This document shows positions 1 to 8,224 of a stretch of 64,000 nt of DNA, in pieces. The DNA is from Mycolicibacterium rhodesiae JS60. Lineage in GTDB: Bacteria; Actinomycetota; Actinomycetes; Mycobacteriales; Mycobacteriaceae. Position numbers and translations under genes: made by a program. Under the pieces are notes generated by a model that ran no database searches, was not told the DNA's origin, and saw only the letters and a program-made list of their open reading frames with translations. The first letter of the stretch is position 1, and each line of letters begins with the position of its first letter. The DNA lies in assembly GCA_000230935.2 (NCBI GenBank), contig AGIQ01000003.1:620001-684000 (forward strand), read 5' to 3'.

Positions 1-572
1 CCATCGGCGACGATGACGGCCTCGTCCTCGGCCAGCTTCAGGATGGACAGGTGCGCCAGCAGTTCCGGCGGGTAGTGCCGGTCCACGACCAGCGGTCCCA
101 GCTGGTCGGCGCGCACCAGACCCTGACCGTCGTAGGCGAGGAGATGGCCGCGCCGCGCGAGAAGCGCCAGCGTCTCGGCGGGGAAGTCGGTGCGGAGCAG
201 CGGCGCCAGATGCACCCACGTCGTCTCCGGGTCCGCGGCCGCCACTTCGGCGGCACCCCAGACCGGGCCGATCGCCTCCACCGACATCCGGCGGTGGTCG
301 AGGTCCTCGTAGTCCAGGCGGAACGCGCTCGTGCGGTCCGCGGCCAGGATCCGGATCACCGACCCGAAGCGGTCCAACAGCGGGTCGAACAGTGCGTGGT
401 CGTCGTCGGCGGCCAGCGCGACGATGCCGCCCGGTACGCCGGTGGCCTCCAAGGCGACGCCGGAGAACGCCGCACACCCGCCCGGGGTCTTCGGGCCGCC
501 GTTGATCACGTCGATGGCCAGATTGCCCAGCACGGTCACGCCGGCAACGAGCTCGGCGCGCTGTTCTGGCAC
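1..572 (-). CDS. PfkB-family carbohydrate kinase, 3' end cut by window edge
   Basis: The reverse strand reads from a GTG at 572 to the window edge without a stop, giving about 190 residues. The start is supported by AGGAG seven bases upstream. The N-terminus (VTVLGNLAIDVINGGPKTPG, then GGCAAFSGVAL) has the glycine-rich substrate-binding pattern of ribokinase/PfkB kinases. The C-terminal catalytic GAGD segment lies outside the window, so activity cannot be judged. The gene sits about 100 bp downstream of the LacI-type regulator on the same strand, and both lie next to sugar/inositol genes, so a role in phosphorylating a sugar or polyol intermediate is inferred. The substrate is unknown. Confidence 0.8.
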   Translation of the reverse strand, partial: MPEQRAELVAGVTVLGNLAIDVINGGPKTPGGCAAFSGVALEATGVPGGIVALAADDDHALFDPLLDRFGSVIRILAADRTSAFRLDYEDLDHRRMSVEAIGPVWGAAEVAAADPETTWVHLAPLLRTDFPAETLALLARRGHLLAYDGQGLVRADQLGPLVVDRHYPPELLAHLSILKLAEDEAVIVAD

Positions 573-673
573 GGGTTGTCTCCTCTGGGCGTTTCGGTTC
601 CTGGCGAATCTCAATCGTCGCCGTCGGCGCGAGATGCTAGTCGGGAATTCCACGAATCAACGACTCAGCGCGT

Positions 674-1678
674 TCAGCCGGGAAGGTTGTACGGGGTGAC
701 CACCTGGATCGGGACGGGCCGGGCGGGCTCGCTGGGCAGCGCCCCGTGCTGTTGCAGGATCAGTCGCATCGCGAACCGGGCGTCGGCGCGCAGGTCGTTG
801 TGTAAGACGGCAGAAATGCGGCCCTCCCGCAGCAGTCGGCGGTTGTCGGCGTCGAGGTCGTGGGCGACAAAAACCCGGCAGACTCTTCCGATCTCGTCGA
901 ACGCCGCCACAGTCGCGGTGTTGCCGCCGCCGACCGAATAGACGGCCTCCACCTGCGGGTGTCGTTCGAGGGCGTCGAGCACCAGACGTTCGTTGGTGGC
1001 GTCGATACCGTCGCTGTCGCTGACCTCGACGATCCCGCGCCCGGACTTGCGCAACGCAGTCCGGAATCCGACCTCGCGCTCGGCTTCCCCGCGAAACACT
1101 GTGCGGCTCAACGTGATCAGCACGTCGGCGGGCGCCTCGCCCAGCCATTGGTCCATCAGGTACGCCGCGGTGACGCCGGCGCCGTGGTTGTCGATGCCGA
1201 CATAGGCGCACCGTGAGCTGGCCGGAATGTCGGTCGCGTAGGTCACCACCGGCACCCCGGAGGTCACCAGCCGGTCGACGGCCTCGGCCACCTCGGGCTC
1301 GTCTTGCGCCTTGAGTACGACGCCGTGGCTGCCCTTGATCCGCGCGAGTGTTTCGGCCATCTGGGCGGTCGACCCGGACTCCCAGAGGTGGAAACGCGCC
1401 CGCAGCATCGCGGGCGCGAACGCGGGCAGCTCCGCTTCGACGGCGGCGCGAAAGGCGTCGGAGAACCGCTGCGGCGTCTGCATCACCACGTCGAACAGAT
1501 AGCGACGTCCGTTGAGCCGCAATTGCGCTCGCTGCTTTTCCAGATCCTCGATCGCCTGCGTCACCTCGGCTCTGGTGGCCTCCCGCACACCGGGACGGTG
1601 GTTGAGCACCCGATCGACAGTGGCCTCGGACAACCCGGACTGCTGAGCGATCTCGCGGACCTTGAATCGGTGCGCCAT
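674..1678 (-). CDS. LacI-family transcriptional regulator with periplasmic-binding-type sensor domain
   Basis: The 334-residue protein opens with a LacI helix-turn-helix (VREIAQQSGLSEATVDRVLN, residues 7-26). A periplasmic-binding-protein-like ligand domain follows, including GSHGVVLKAQDEPEVAEAVD and a hinge-like VVTYATDIP. The open frame continues upstream into antisense of the next gene, but the HTH fixes the real start at the ATG at 1678. A GTG three codons earlier, at 1687, is the alternative. It is divergent from the dioxygenase/dehydrogenase set at 1760-5776, which it probably regulates, and it is followed by the PfkB kinase gene. The inducer is presumably a sugar or cyclitol, by family and context only. 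Confidence 0.88.
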   Translation of the reverse strand: MAHRFKVREIAQQSGLSEATVDRVLNHRPGVREATRAEVTQAIEDLEKQRAQLRLNGRRYLFDVVMQTPQRFSDAFRAAVEAELPAFAPAMLRARFHLWESGSTAQMAETLARIKGSHGVVLKAQDEPEVAEAVDRLVTSGVPVVTYATDIPASSRCAYVGIDNHGAGVTAAYLMDQWLGEAPADVLITLSRTVFRGEAEREVGFRTALRKSGRGIVEVSDSDGIDATNERLVLDALERHPQVEAVYSVGGGNTATVAAFDEIGRVCRVFVAHDLDADNRRLLREGRISAVLHNDLRADARFAMRLILQQHGALPSEPARPVPIQVVTPYNLPG

Positions 1679-1697
1679 GCCTTGCACCCTAATCCAC

Positions 1698-1719
1698 TGA
1701 TGGGTTTTTGATGGTTTTC
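1698..1719. repeat. Two tandem 11-bp direct repeats in the LacI/dioxygenase divergent promoter
   Basis: TGATGGGTTTT (1698-1708) is followed directly by TGATGGTTTTC (1709-1719), matching at nine of eleven positions. They lie in the 81-bp gap between the divergent LacI-type gene and the PhyH-like gene. They are not the palindrome expected for a LacI dimer, so they may belong to another regulator or be fortuitous. Confidence 0.4.
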
Positions 1720-1759
1720 TGGTGTTGATTGCGGGCTGAGTCACAGCAAGACTTTCCCC

Positions 1760-2920
1760 ATGGTCGACGTGAGCGCGCGAGTGCAGCCGTGGTTGAGCGA
1801 GTCGGCATTCCAGCTCGACGACCTGCGGACGCTGACCGAGCGGGACACCGACCTCAGCGCCTACCCGCATGCCGCCGACGTCCGCCGGAACGTCTTGATC
1901 TACTCGGCCGCCGAGATGGCGCGCGTCGACCGGCGGGCGTTGCAGGCCGAGCTGATCACCGCCCTGGCCGACGGCCCCGGCGTCGTGGTGTTCACGGGCG
2001 CGTTTCCCGCCGCGGTCGTCGACGCGGCCAGCGCGGCGTTCGGTGACCTGATCACCGCCCAGCGACAGGCCGGTGGCACGGCGGGCGACCACTTCGGCGC
2101 GGCCGGCGCCAACGACCGCGTGTGGAACGCCGCCCAGAAACTCGCGCTGCACTCCCCCGACGTCTATGCCGCCTATTACGCCAACGACCCGCTGGCGCTG
2201 GTCTGCCAGGCCTGGCTGGGTCCGCGCTATCAGGTCACCTCGCAGGTCAATGTCGTCAATCCCGGTGGGGACCCTCAGGTTCCGCACCGCGACTACCACC
2301 TCGGGTTCGTCGCACCTGGCCAGCTCGCCGACTATCCAGCCCATGTGCACCGGCTCTCGCCGGCGCTGACCCTGCAGGGCGCGGTCGCGCACACCGACAT
2401 GCCGCCGGAGAGCGGGCCGACGATGCTGCTGCCGTACTCGCAGCTGTTCGAGGGCGGGTATGTGGCGTTCCACCGACCGGAGTTCATCGACTACTTCGCC
2501 GCCCATCAGGTGCAGCTGCCGCTGCGCAAGGGCGATGCGGTGTTCTTCAATCCCGCGCTGTACCACGGCGCGGGCGCCAACACGTCGGCCGACGTGCGGC
2601 GGATGGCCAACCTGCTGCAAATCTCGTCACCATTCGGCCGGGCGATGGAGGCCCTCGACCGCACGGCGATGGTGCGCGCGGTGTACCCGGCGCTGCGGGC
2701 GATGAAGGCCGCGGGCCACCCCGCGACCGAACTCCTCAACGCGGTGGTGGCCACCGCCGAGGGTTATCCGTTCCCCACCAACCTCGACCAGGATCAGCCG
2801 ATCGGCAGCCTGGCCCCGCCCAGCCAGGTCGACGTGGTGCTCGCCGCACTGGCCGACGATCTGACCCCCGAAGCCCTCGACGTCGCGCTGTGCGACCAGA
2901 ACGAACGGAGAATCCCATGA
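1760..2920 (+). CDS. PhyH-like Fe(II)/2-oxoglutarate-dependent dioxygenase
   Basis: The 386-residue protein carries the iron-binding facial triad of phytanoyl-CoA dioxygenase relatives: His176-Arg-Asp178 in VPHRDYH and the distal His269 in ALYHGAGAN. Arg280 is suitably placed to bind 2-oxoglutarate. It would hydroxylate, or oxidatively demethylate, a small molecule. The start is the ATG at 1760, just after a CAAGACTTT stretch. Its stop overlaps the ATG of the following Gfo/Idh/MocA gene (ATGA), so it is translationally coupled to sugar/cyclitol genes. A dioxygenase at the head of such a set suggests a modified polyol as substrate. That substrate is inference only. Confidence 0.78.
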   Translation: MVDVSARVQPWLSESAFQLDDLRTLTERDTDLSAYPHAADVRRNVLIYSAAEMARVDRRALQAELITALADGPGVVVFTGAFPAAVVDAASAAFGDLITAQRQAGGTAGDHFGAAGANDRVWNAAQKLALHSPDVYAAYYANDPLALVCQAWLGPRYQVTSQVNVVNPGGDPQVPHRDYHLGFVAPGQLADYPAHVHRLSPALTLQGAVAHTDMPPESGPTMLLPYSQLFEGGYVAFHRPEFIDYFAAHQVQLPLRKGDAVFFNPALYHGAGANTSADVRRMANLLQISSPFGRAMEALDRTAMVRAVYPALRAMKAAGHPATELLNAVVATAEGYPFPTNLDQDQPIGSLAPPSQVDVVLAALADDLTPEALDVALCDQNERRIP

Positions 2921-3924
2921 CCACACTCGGTGTCATCGGCCTCGGCCGAATCGGTGCGTTCCACACCGACACACTGAGCAACCTCGACGGTGTCGACGGC
3001 CTCGTCGTCACCGACGAACGCCCCGATGTCGTCACTGCGGTGGCCGCCAAACACGGCGTCACACCGGCGGATTCGGTTGAGCAGCTGCTGAATTCGGGCA
3101 TCGACGGCGTGGTGGTCGCAGCCGCCACCCCGGCGCACGCCGAGCTCACCCTGGCCGCCGTCGCCAAGGGGCTACCCACATTCTGCGAGAAGCCGATCGC
3201 GGCCACCGCCGCCGAGAGCGCGCGGGTGGCCGAGGCGATCACCCGATCAGGCGTGCCGGTGCAGGTGGGCTACCAGCGCCGCTTCGACGCCGCGTTCGCC
3301 GCGGCCAAACACGCCGTCGACAGTGGATCACTGGGTGCATTGCACACCATCCGCAGCACCACGATGGATCCGGCTCCCCCGCCAATGGATTACATCGCCG
3401 GGTCCGGCGGCATCTTCCGCGACTGCGCAGTACACGATTTCGACATCGTCCGCTGGATCACCGGGCAGGAGGCCGTCGAGGTGTACGCCACCGGTTCCGT
3501 GCAGGGCGACCCGTTGTTCACCGAATACGGTGACGTCGACACCGCCGCCGTGGTGATCCGGTTCGACGGCGGCGCTCTCGGCGTCATCTCGAACGCCCGC
3601 TACAACGCCCGCGGCTACGACTGCCGGCTGGAGGTGCACGGCTTCGACGACTCGGTCGTCGCGGGCTGGGACCAGGGCGCACCGGTCCGAAACACCGATC
3701 CGCGCAACACTTTCCCCGAAGGCCCGGCGCACCACTTCTTCATGGACCGGTTCACCGAGGCATTCCGCACCGAGCTCAGCGGTTTTCTCGACGTGGTCAA
3801 GGGCGCACCGGTGCGCGGAGCTACCGTTACCGACGCGGTCGAGGTGGCCTGGATCGCCGAGGCCGCAACCGAGTCGCTGCGCCGCGGCGCGCCAGTTCGC
3901 GTCGAGGAGGTCAAGGCCCGATGA
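2917..3924 (+). CDS. Gfo/Idh/MocA oxidoreductase, inositol 2-dehydrogenase-like
   Basis: The 335-residue protein has an N-terminal Rossmann fold (GVIGLGRIG, residues 5-13), the family EKP motif (CEKPI, Glu91-Lys92-Pro93) and the catalytic DCAVHDFDIVRW region. Together these point to an NAD(P)-dependent dehydrogenase for inositol or a related cyclic polyol. The start ATG overlaps the dioxygenase stop and has GGAG upstream. The 3' end overlaps the next gene by 4 bp. It is a paralogue of the iolG at 16662-17693 but lies under the LacI-linked promoter, which suggests a different isomer or derivative as substrate. It could equally be a scyllo-inositol or sugar dehydrogenase. Confidence 0.82.
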   Translation: MTTLGVIGLGRIGAFHTDTLSNLDGVDGLVVTDERPDVVTAVAAKHGVTPADSVEQLLNSGIDGVVVAAATPAHAELTLAAVAKGLPTFCEKPIAATAAESARVAEAITRSGVPVQVGYQRRFDAAFAAAKHAVDSGSLGALHTIRSTTMDPAPPPMDYIAGSGGIFRDCAVHDFDIVRWITGQEAVEVYATGSVQGDPLFTEYGDVDTAAVVIRFDGGALGVISNARYNARGYDCRLEVHGFDDSVVAGWDQGAPVRNTDPRNTFPEGPAHHFFMDRFTEAFRTELSGFLDVVKGAPVRGATVTDAVEVAWIAEAATESLRRGAPVRVEEVKAR

Positions 3925-4802
3925 GCCCGATTCGCATTGCCGCTGCCCCAATTTCATGGGGGGTGTGCGAGGTACCGGGCTGGGGTTACCAGCTCGATCC
4001 CGAACGCGTGCTGACGGAGATGGGCAGAGCCGGACTGACCGCGACCGAACTCGGACCCGAAGGCTTCCTGCCCAGCGAGCCCGCCGAGCTGACCGCGCTG
4101 CTGGACCGGCACAACTTGAGCTGTGTCGGGAGCTTCGCGCCGGTGGTGTTGCACGACGCCGATTACGACCCGCTGCCCGAGGTCGCCGGCGTGGTGGAAG
4201 CCCTGGTGGCCACCGGCGCGTCGATGCTGGTGCTGGCCGCGGCCACCGGCACTGACGGGTACGACTCGCGTCCCGATCTGGACGACGAGCAGTGGTCGAC
4301 GCTGCTGGCCAACCTGGATCGCCTTGCCGAAGCAGCCGCCGAGCGCGGTATCACCGCGGTGCTACACCCGCACGTGGGCACGATGGTCGAGAAGGGTGAC
4401 GAGGTAGCCCGGGTGCTGGGCGGGTCGTCGATCTCGCTGTGCCTGGACACCGGGCATCTGCTGATCGGCGGCACCGACCCGCTGAACCTGGCCCGCGCGG
4501 TGCCCGGCCGGATCGCACACGCGCATCTCAAGGACGTCGACGCGGGGCTGGCCGCCCGCGTGCAATCCGGCGAGCTGACCTACACCGAGGCGGTGGCCCA
4601 GGGGATGTACACCCCGCTGGGCACCGGCGACGTCGATATCGCGGGCATCGTTGCGGCGTTACGGGACAACGGCTTCGACGGCTGGTTCGTGCTCGAGCAG
4701 GACACCATCCTCGACGGCGAGCCGCAGGGCGAGGGCCCACTGCGTGACGTCTTGGCCAGCGTCGCCTACCTGCAGCAGGTCGCGGGCGGCGTGCCGGCAT
4801 GA
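3921..4802 (+). CDS. IolE-like sugar phosphate isomerase/epimerase (AP endonuclease 2 fold)
   Basis: The 293-residue TIM-barrel protein shares metal-site segments with the IolE encoded at 15748-16653. These are ISWGVCEVPGWG near the N-terminus, TELGPEGFLP, VLHPHVGTMVE, CLDTGHLLIGG, HAHLKDVD and a terminal FVLEQD. The conserved Glu/His/Asp residues suit a divalent-metal dehydratase or epimerase acting on an inosose-like ketone. It overlaps both neighbours by 4 bp, so all four genes of the set are translationally coupled. With a second IolE in the window, this copy probably handles the ketone made by the adjacent dehydrogenases rather than the standard myo-inositol route. Confidence 0.78.
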   Translation: MSPIRIAAAPISWGVCEVPGWGYQLDPERVLTEMGRAGLTATELGPEGFLPSEPAELTALLDRHNLSCVGSFAPVVLHDADYDPLPEVAGVVEALVATGASMLVLAAATGTDGYDSRPDLDDEQWSTLLANLDRLAEAAAERGITAVLHPHVGTMVEKGDEVARVLGGSSISLCLDTGHLLIGGTDPLNLARAVPGRIAHAHLKDVDAGLAARVQSGELTYTEAVAQGMYTPLGTGDVDIAGIVAALRDNGFDGWFVLEQDTILDGEPQGEGPLRDVLASVAYLQQVAGGVPA

Positions 4803-5776
4803 GCCTGCGGATCGGCGTGCTCGGCGCATCCCGGATCGCCGAGCACGCCATCGTCGGCCCGGCCCGCGAGCTGGGTCACCGGCTGGTCGTGGTGGCCGCC
4901 CGTGATCCGCAGCGCGCCAAGCAGTTCGCCGACAGCTACGGCGTCGAGCGGGTCGCCACCGGCTACGCCGACGTCATCGAGGATCCCGAGGTCGACGTCG
5001 TTTACAACCCACTGGCCAATGCGCTGCACGCGCCGTGGAATCTCGCGGCGATCAAGGCGGGCAAGCCGGTGCTGACCGAGAAACCGTTCGCGCGCAACCA
5101 CACCGAGGCCCAGGCCGTCGCCGATGCGGCGGCGGGCAGCGGGGTGAGCATGCTGGAGGGCTTCCACTATCTGTTCCATCCGGTGACCGGGCGGATGTTC
5201 GAGCTGGCCGGCGACGGCACGCTCGGCGAGATCCGGCACGTCGAGGTGCGGATGGCGATGCCGGCGCCGTCGGCCGGCGACCCGCGCTGGTCGCTGGCGC
5301 TGGCCGGCGGAGCGTTGATGGACCTCGGCTGTTACGGCCTGCACATCATGCGGCAACTCGGCGCCCGCGGGCTGGGCCGGCCATCTATCACCGCCGCCCA
5401 CGCCTCCCAGCGCACCCCGGGCGTCGACGAGTGGTGCGATGTCGAGCTGGCCTTCCCGTCCGGCGCCACCGGGATGACCGCCAACAGTATGACCGCAGAG
5501 GACTTTTCGTTCACCATCAACGTGGTCGGCAGCAAGGGTGATGCGGTGGTCCACGACTTCATCAGACCCCACACGGACGACCGGATCACCATCCGTACCC
5601 CGGGCGGTACCCGGGTCGAGCACCTGGGTACGCGAACGTCCTACACCTATCAACTCGAGGCGTTCGCCGCGCACGTGCGTGACGGTGCACCGCTGCCGAT
5701 CGGCATCGATGACGCGGTGCAGAACATGCAGTTGGTGGACGCCGCCTATCTCACGGCGGGCATGTCGCCGCGCTGA
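4799..5776 (+). CDS. Gfo/Idh/MocA oxidoreductase, second copy of the set
   Basis: The 325-residue protein has a Rossmann motif (IGVLGASRIAEHA), the EKPF motif and a GGALMDLGCYGLH segment. That segment is typical of the dihydrodiol/glucose-fructose-oxidoreductase-like branch rather than of IolG. It is therefore an NAD(P)-dependent sugar or polyol oxidoreductase distinct from its neighbour at 2917-3924. It is the last gene of the coupled run, and its start overlaps the previous stop. It may reduce or oxidise a different position of the same substrate. The exact substrate is not predictable. Confidence 0.8.
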   Translation: MSLRIGVLGASRIAEHAIVGPARELGHRLVVVAARDPQRAKQFADSYGVERVATGYADVIEDPEVDVVYNPLANALHAPWNLAAIKAGKPVLTEKPFARNHTEAQAVADAAAGSGVSMLEGFHYLFHPVTGRMFELAGDGTLGEIRHVEVRMAMPAPSAGDPRWSLALAGGALMDLGCYGLHIMRQLGARGLGRPSITAAHASQRTPGVDEWCDVELAFPSGATGMTANSMTAEDFSFTINVVGSKGDAVVHDFIRPHTDDRITIRTPGGTRVEHLGTRTSYTYQLEAFAAHVRDGAPLPIGIDDAVQNMQLVDAAYLTAGMSPR

Positions 5777-5817
5777 ACGGGGTTCTGAGGCCGGCCGTCG
5801 TCGGGCACGATGGCGAC

Positions 5818-6324
5818 ATGCCGCAATCCTTTCCCGACGGCCATTGGGGCAGAGAAGACATCTCGCCCCTGTTCAAGCCCGTCTATACCTTCGCCTCTAC
5901 CGCACTGGGTTCACGCGTCATCAAGGCCCTCGTCCCGCTGGATCGCCGGGTGCTGCGCGCCACCAGAGGCAAGTACACGTTGTTCGGTCCGACGTCGATG
6001 CCCGAGCTCCTGCTCACCACCACGGGACGGAAGTCGGGTCAGCAAAGGGTGGCGGCGCTGAGCTATCTGCGGGACGGCGAGCGGCTGTTGGTCCTGGGCA
6101 GCAATTTCGGCGAGCAGCGGCACCCGGCTTGGAGCCTGAACCTGATCGCCGACCCGCACGCGGTCGTTTCGATCAACGGCATCGACATCCCCGTGACGGC
6201 CACGCCGCTGACCGGCCCCGAACGGGACCGCGGGCTGCAGCGGTTCCTGGCCTACCCGATGTATCAGGCCTACCGCACCCGTACCGACCGGGAACTACGG
6301 CTGTTCGCGCTGACTGCCCGCTGA
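5818..6324 (+). CDS. Deazaflavin (F420)-dependent nitroreductase-family protein, Ddn-like
   Basis: The 168-residue protein has the LLLTTTGRKSGQQRVAALSY motif, then LVLGSNFGEQRHPAWSLNL, which define the actinobacterial Ddn/FDOR-B group of F420H2-dependent reductases. The region around residues 35-52 is the usual lead-in to the split-barrel fold. These proteins are membrane-associated and reduce quinones and other small molecules using F420H2. The gene lies 41 bp downstream of the dehydrogenase set on the same strand and convergent with the ABC transporter. A functional link to inositol metabolism is not evident. Confidence 0.85.
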   Translation: MPQSFPDGHWGREDISPLFKPVYTFASTALGSRVIKALVPLDRRVLRATRGKYTLFGPTSMPELLLTTTGRKSGQQRVAALSYLRDGERLLVLGSNFGEQRHPAWSLNLIADPHAVVSINGIDIPVTATPLTGPERDRGLQRFLAYPMYQAYRTRTDRELRLFALTAR

Positions 6325-6325
6325 C

Positions 6326-7141
6326 TCAGCGGCCGAGCTCGTGGCTGAGCGCCTCGAGCTCGTCGCCACCGGCCATCTGCTGGGTCAGGTGTTCCAGGGT
6401 GATCTCGTCGTAGGTGCAGTCGAGTTTTTGGCGGCCGCGGTTGAGCAACACGAAGTGGTCGCCGACCATGTGCGCGTGGTGCGGGTTGTGGGTGATGAAC
6501 ACGACGCCGAAGCCGGCCTCCTTGGCAGCGGTGATGTATTTGAGCACCACACCGGACTGCTTGACGCCCAGCGCCGCGGTCGGCTCGTCGAGGATCAGCA
6601 CGCGCGCACCGAAGAACACCGCCCGGGCGATCGCCACACACTGGCGCTGACCGCCCGACAGCGATCCGATCGGCACGTCGACGTCGGGCAGGTCGATCCC
6701 CATCTTCGACAACTCGGTGAGAGTGGTGGCGCGCATCGCGTTGGTGTCCAGCGACCATGGGAAGCTCTTCTTGCGGATCTCCTGTCCCAGGAAGAAGTTT
6801 CGCCACACCGGCATCAGCGGAACGACGGCGAGGTTCTGGTACACCGTCGCGATGCCTTTGCCCAGGGCATCGGCAGGCGAGGTGAACTTGGTGGACTCAC
6901 CGTCGACCAGCAAGTCACCATCGGTCTGCTGATGCAGCCCGGCGATGATCTTGATCAATGTCGACTTGCCCGCACCGTTGTCGCCGAGGATGCCGGTCAC
7001 CTGACCGGCGTGTACCCGCAGCGAGATGTCTTTGAGCGCAGTGATGTTGCCGTAGCTCTTGCCGACGTTCTTCAGCTCGACGAGAGGCACCGGGCCACCG
7101 GACGGGGCTTCTTCAGTGGGACGATCCATGGTCGCGGTCAC
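6326..7141 (-). CDS. Sugar ABC importer ATPase, single ABC domain (CUT2 type)
   Basis: The protein contains one complete nucleotide-binding domain: Walker A GDNGAGKST, signature LSGGQRQ, Walker B VLILDEPT and the H-loop VFITHNP. CUT2 ATPases such as RbsA are often duplicated (about 500 residues), whereas this one is half-size, so two copies should dimerise. I chose GTG 7141 because AGAGG lies ten bases upstream. ATG 7129 (MDRPTEE) is the alternative and leaves all motifs intact. It is the last gene of the operon binding protein-permease-ATPase, starting 7 bp after the permease stop. Confidence 0.88.
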   Translation of the reverse strand: MTATMDRPTEEAPSGGPVPLVELKNVGKSYGNITALKDISLRVHAGQVTGILGDNGAGKSTLIKIIAGLHQQTDGDLLVDGESTKFTSPADALGKGIATVYQNLAVVPLMPVWRNFFLGQEIRKKSFPWSLDTNAMRATTLTELSKMGIDLPDVDVPIGSLSGGQRQCVAIARAVFFGARVLILDEPTAALGVKQSGVVLKYITAAKEAGFGVVFITHNPHHAHMVGDHFVLLNRGRQKLDCTYDEITLEHLTQQMAGGDELEALSHELGR

Positions 7142-7148
7142 TTCTCTC

Positions 7149-8207
7149 TCACCTCTTGGCGGCGTAATTACGGAAGGCATTGTTGGCGATCACCGCGAAC
7201 AGCAGCATCGCGCCCAGGAAGAACTTGAACCAGTCGGGGTTCCAGCCGGCATACACGATGCCCTGGTTGGTCATACCGAAGATGAAGGCACCGATGGCGG
7301 CTCCGACGGCGGTGCCGTAACCACCGGTCAGCAGGCAGCCACCGATCACCGCGGCGATGATGTAGAAGAACTCATTGCCGATGCCCTGGCCGGACTGAAC
7401 TGTGTTGAACGCGAACAGCAGATGCATGCCCACGAACCAGGCGCAGAAGCCGACGAACATGAACAGCCCGATCTTGACCTTGGTCACCGGTACGCCGACC
7501 GCGCGGGCGCTCTCCGCGTCACCGCCGACGGCGAAGATCCAGTTGCCGATCTTGGTCTTGAACAGCACCCAGGTGGCGACCGCGGTGAACACCAGCCACC
7601 ACACCACCGTGATCCGAATGCTCACACCGAACAGCGTGAACGACGAGGCGAAGACTCTCTGCGCGGAATCCCAGCCCTCCATGTCGTTGACGCTCTGCGT
7701 GGCAACCTGTCCCGCAAGGAGTTTGGTGACAGCCAGATTGATACCCGCGAGCATGAAGAAAGTGCTCAAGGTGATCAGAAACGACGGGATCTTGGTTTTC
7801 ATCACCAGGAAGCCATTGAGGAAGCCGACCCCAAGCGCCAGGATCAGTGCCAGGCCGGCGCCCGCCCACAGATTGAGGTGCAGGTTGTAGGACAGCATCG
7901 AGGCCGCCAGCGAGCTGAACGTCACCGCGACGCCCGTCGACAAGTCGAACTCGCCACCGATCATCAACACCGCCACGCCGCAGGCCATGATCCCGATGGT
8001 GGAGCTGGCATACAGCACAGTCGCCAGTGAGGAGGCCTGCCGGAACGGCTCGGCCACGACCAGGAAGAATATGAAGATCCCGACGGCGCCGATTCCAGCG
8101 CCCATCTCGGGCCGGATCAGCAGGCGCTGCAGCCGGTTTCGTTCCTTGACGCGTTCGTCGCGAACGACTTTGTGGTCAGCGACCTCGAGATCTGCTTGTG
8201 TAGTCAT
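7149..8207 (-). CDS. Sugar ABC importer permease, RbsC/XylH type
   Basis: The 352-residue, strongly hydrophobic protein has many membrane segments and the CUT2 permease signature GGEFDLSTG (second conserved block), followed by AVIGGCLLTGGYGTAVGAAIG near the C-terminus. The cytoplasmic N-terminus is charged (ADHKVVRDERVKERNRLQ). Start ATG 8207 is preceded by GGGGA. It forms the membrane pore of the importer with the lipoprotein encoded at 8225-9211 and the ATPase at 6326-7141. Context beside the iol operon and a shared operator argues for inositol or a related polyol as cargo. Confidence 0.9.
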   Translation of the reverse strand: MTTQADLEVADHKVVRDERVKERNRLQRLLIRPEMGAGIGAVGIFIFFLVVAEPFRQASSLATVLYASSTIGIMACGVAVLMIGGEFDLSTGVAVTFSSLAASMLSYNLHLNLWAGAGLALILALGVGFLNGFLVMKTKIPSFLITLSTFFMLAGINLAVTKLLAGQVATQSVNDMEGWDSAQRVFASSFTLFGVSIRITVVWWLVFTAVATWVLFKTKIGNWIFAVGGDAESARAVGVPVTKVKIGLFMFVGFCAWFVGMHLLFAFNTVQSGQGIGNEFFYIIAAVIGGCLLTGGYGTAVGAAIGAFIFGMTNQGIVYAGWNPDWFKFFLGAMLLFAVIANNAFRNYAAKR

Positions 8208-8224
8208 GTCTGTCCCCAGGATCG

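Noticed and set aside
51..941. Plus-strand frame of 296 residues at the window start
   Set aside because: It lies opposite the PfkB and LacI genes, has Arg/His-rich shadow composition and no family motif.
1740..1760. Third copy of the iol operator upstream of the dioxygenase gene
   Set aside because: Only CAAGACTTT matches; the TGTC and remaining half are absent, so this is probably chance.
674..2620. Very long minus-strand frame (648 residues) ending in the LacI gene
   Set aside because: Only the part from 1678 has LacI features. The rest is antisense to the PhyH-like gene and has low-complexity, codon-shadow composition.
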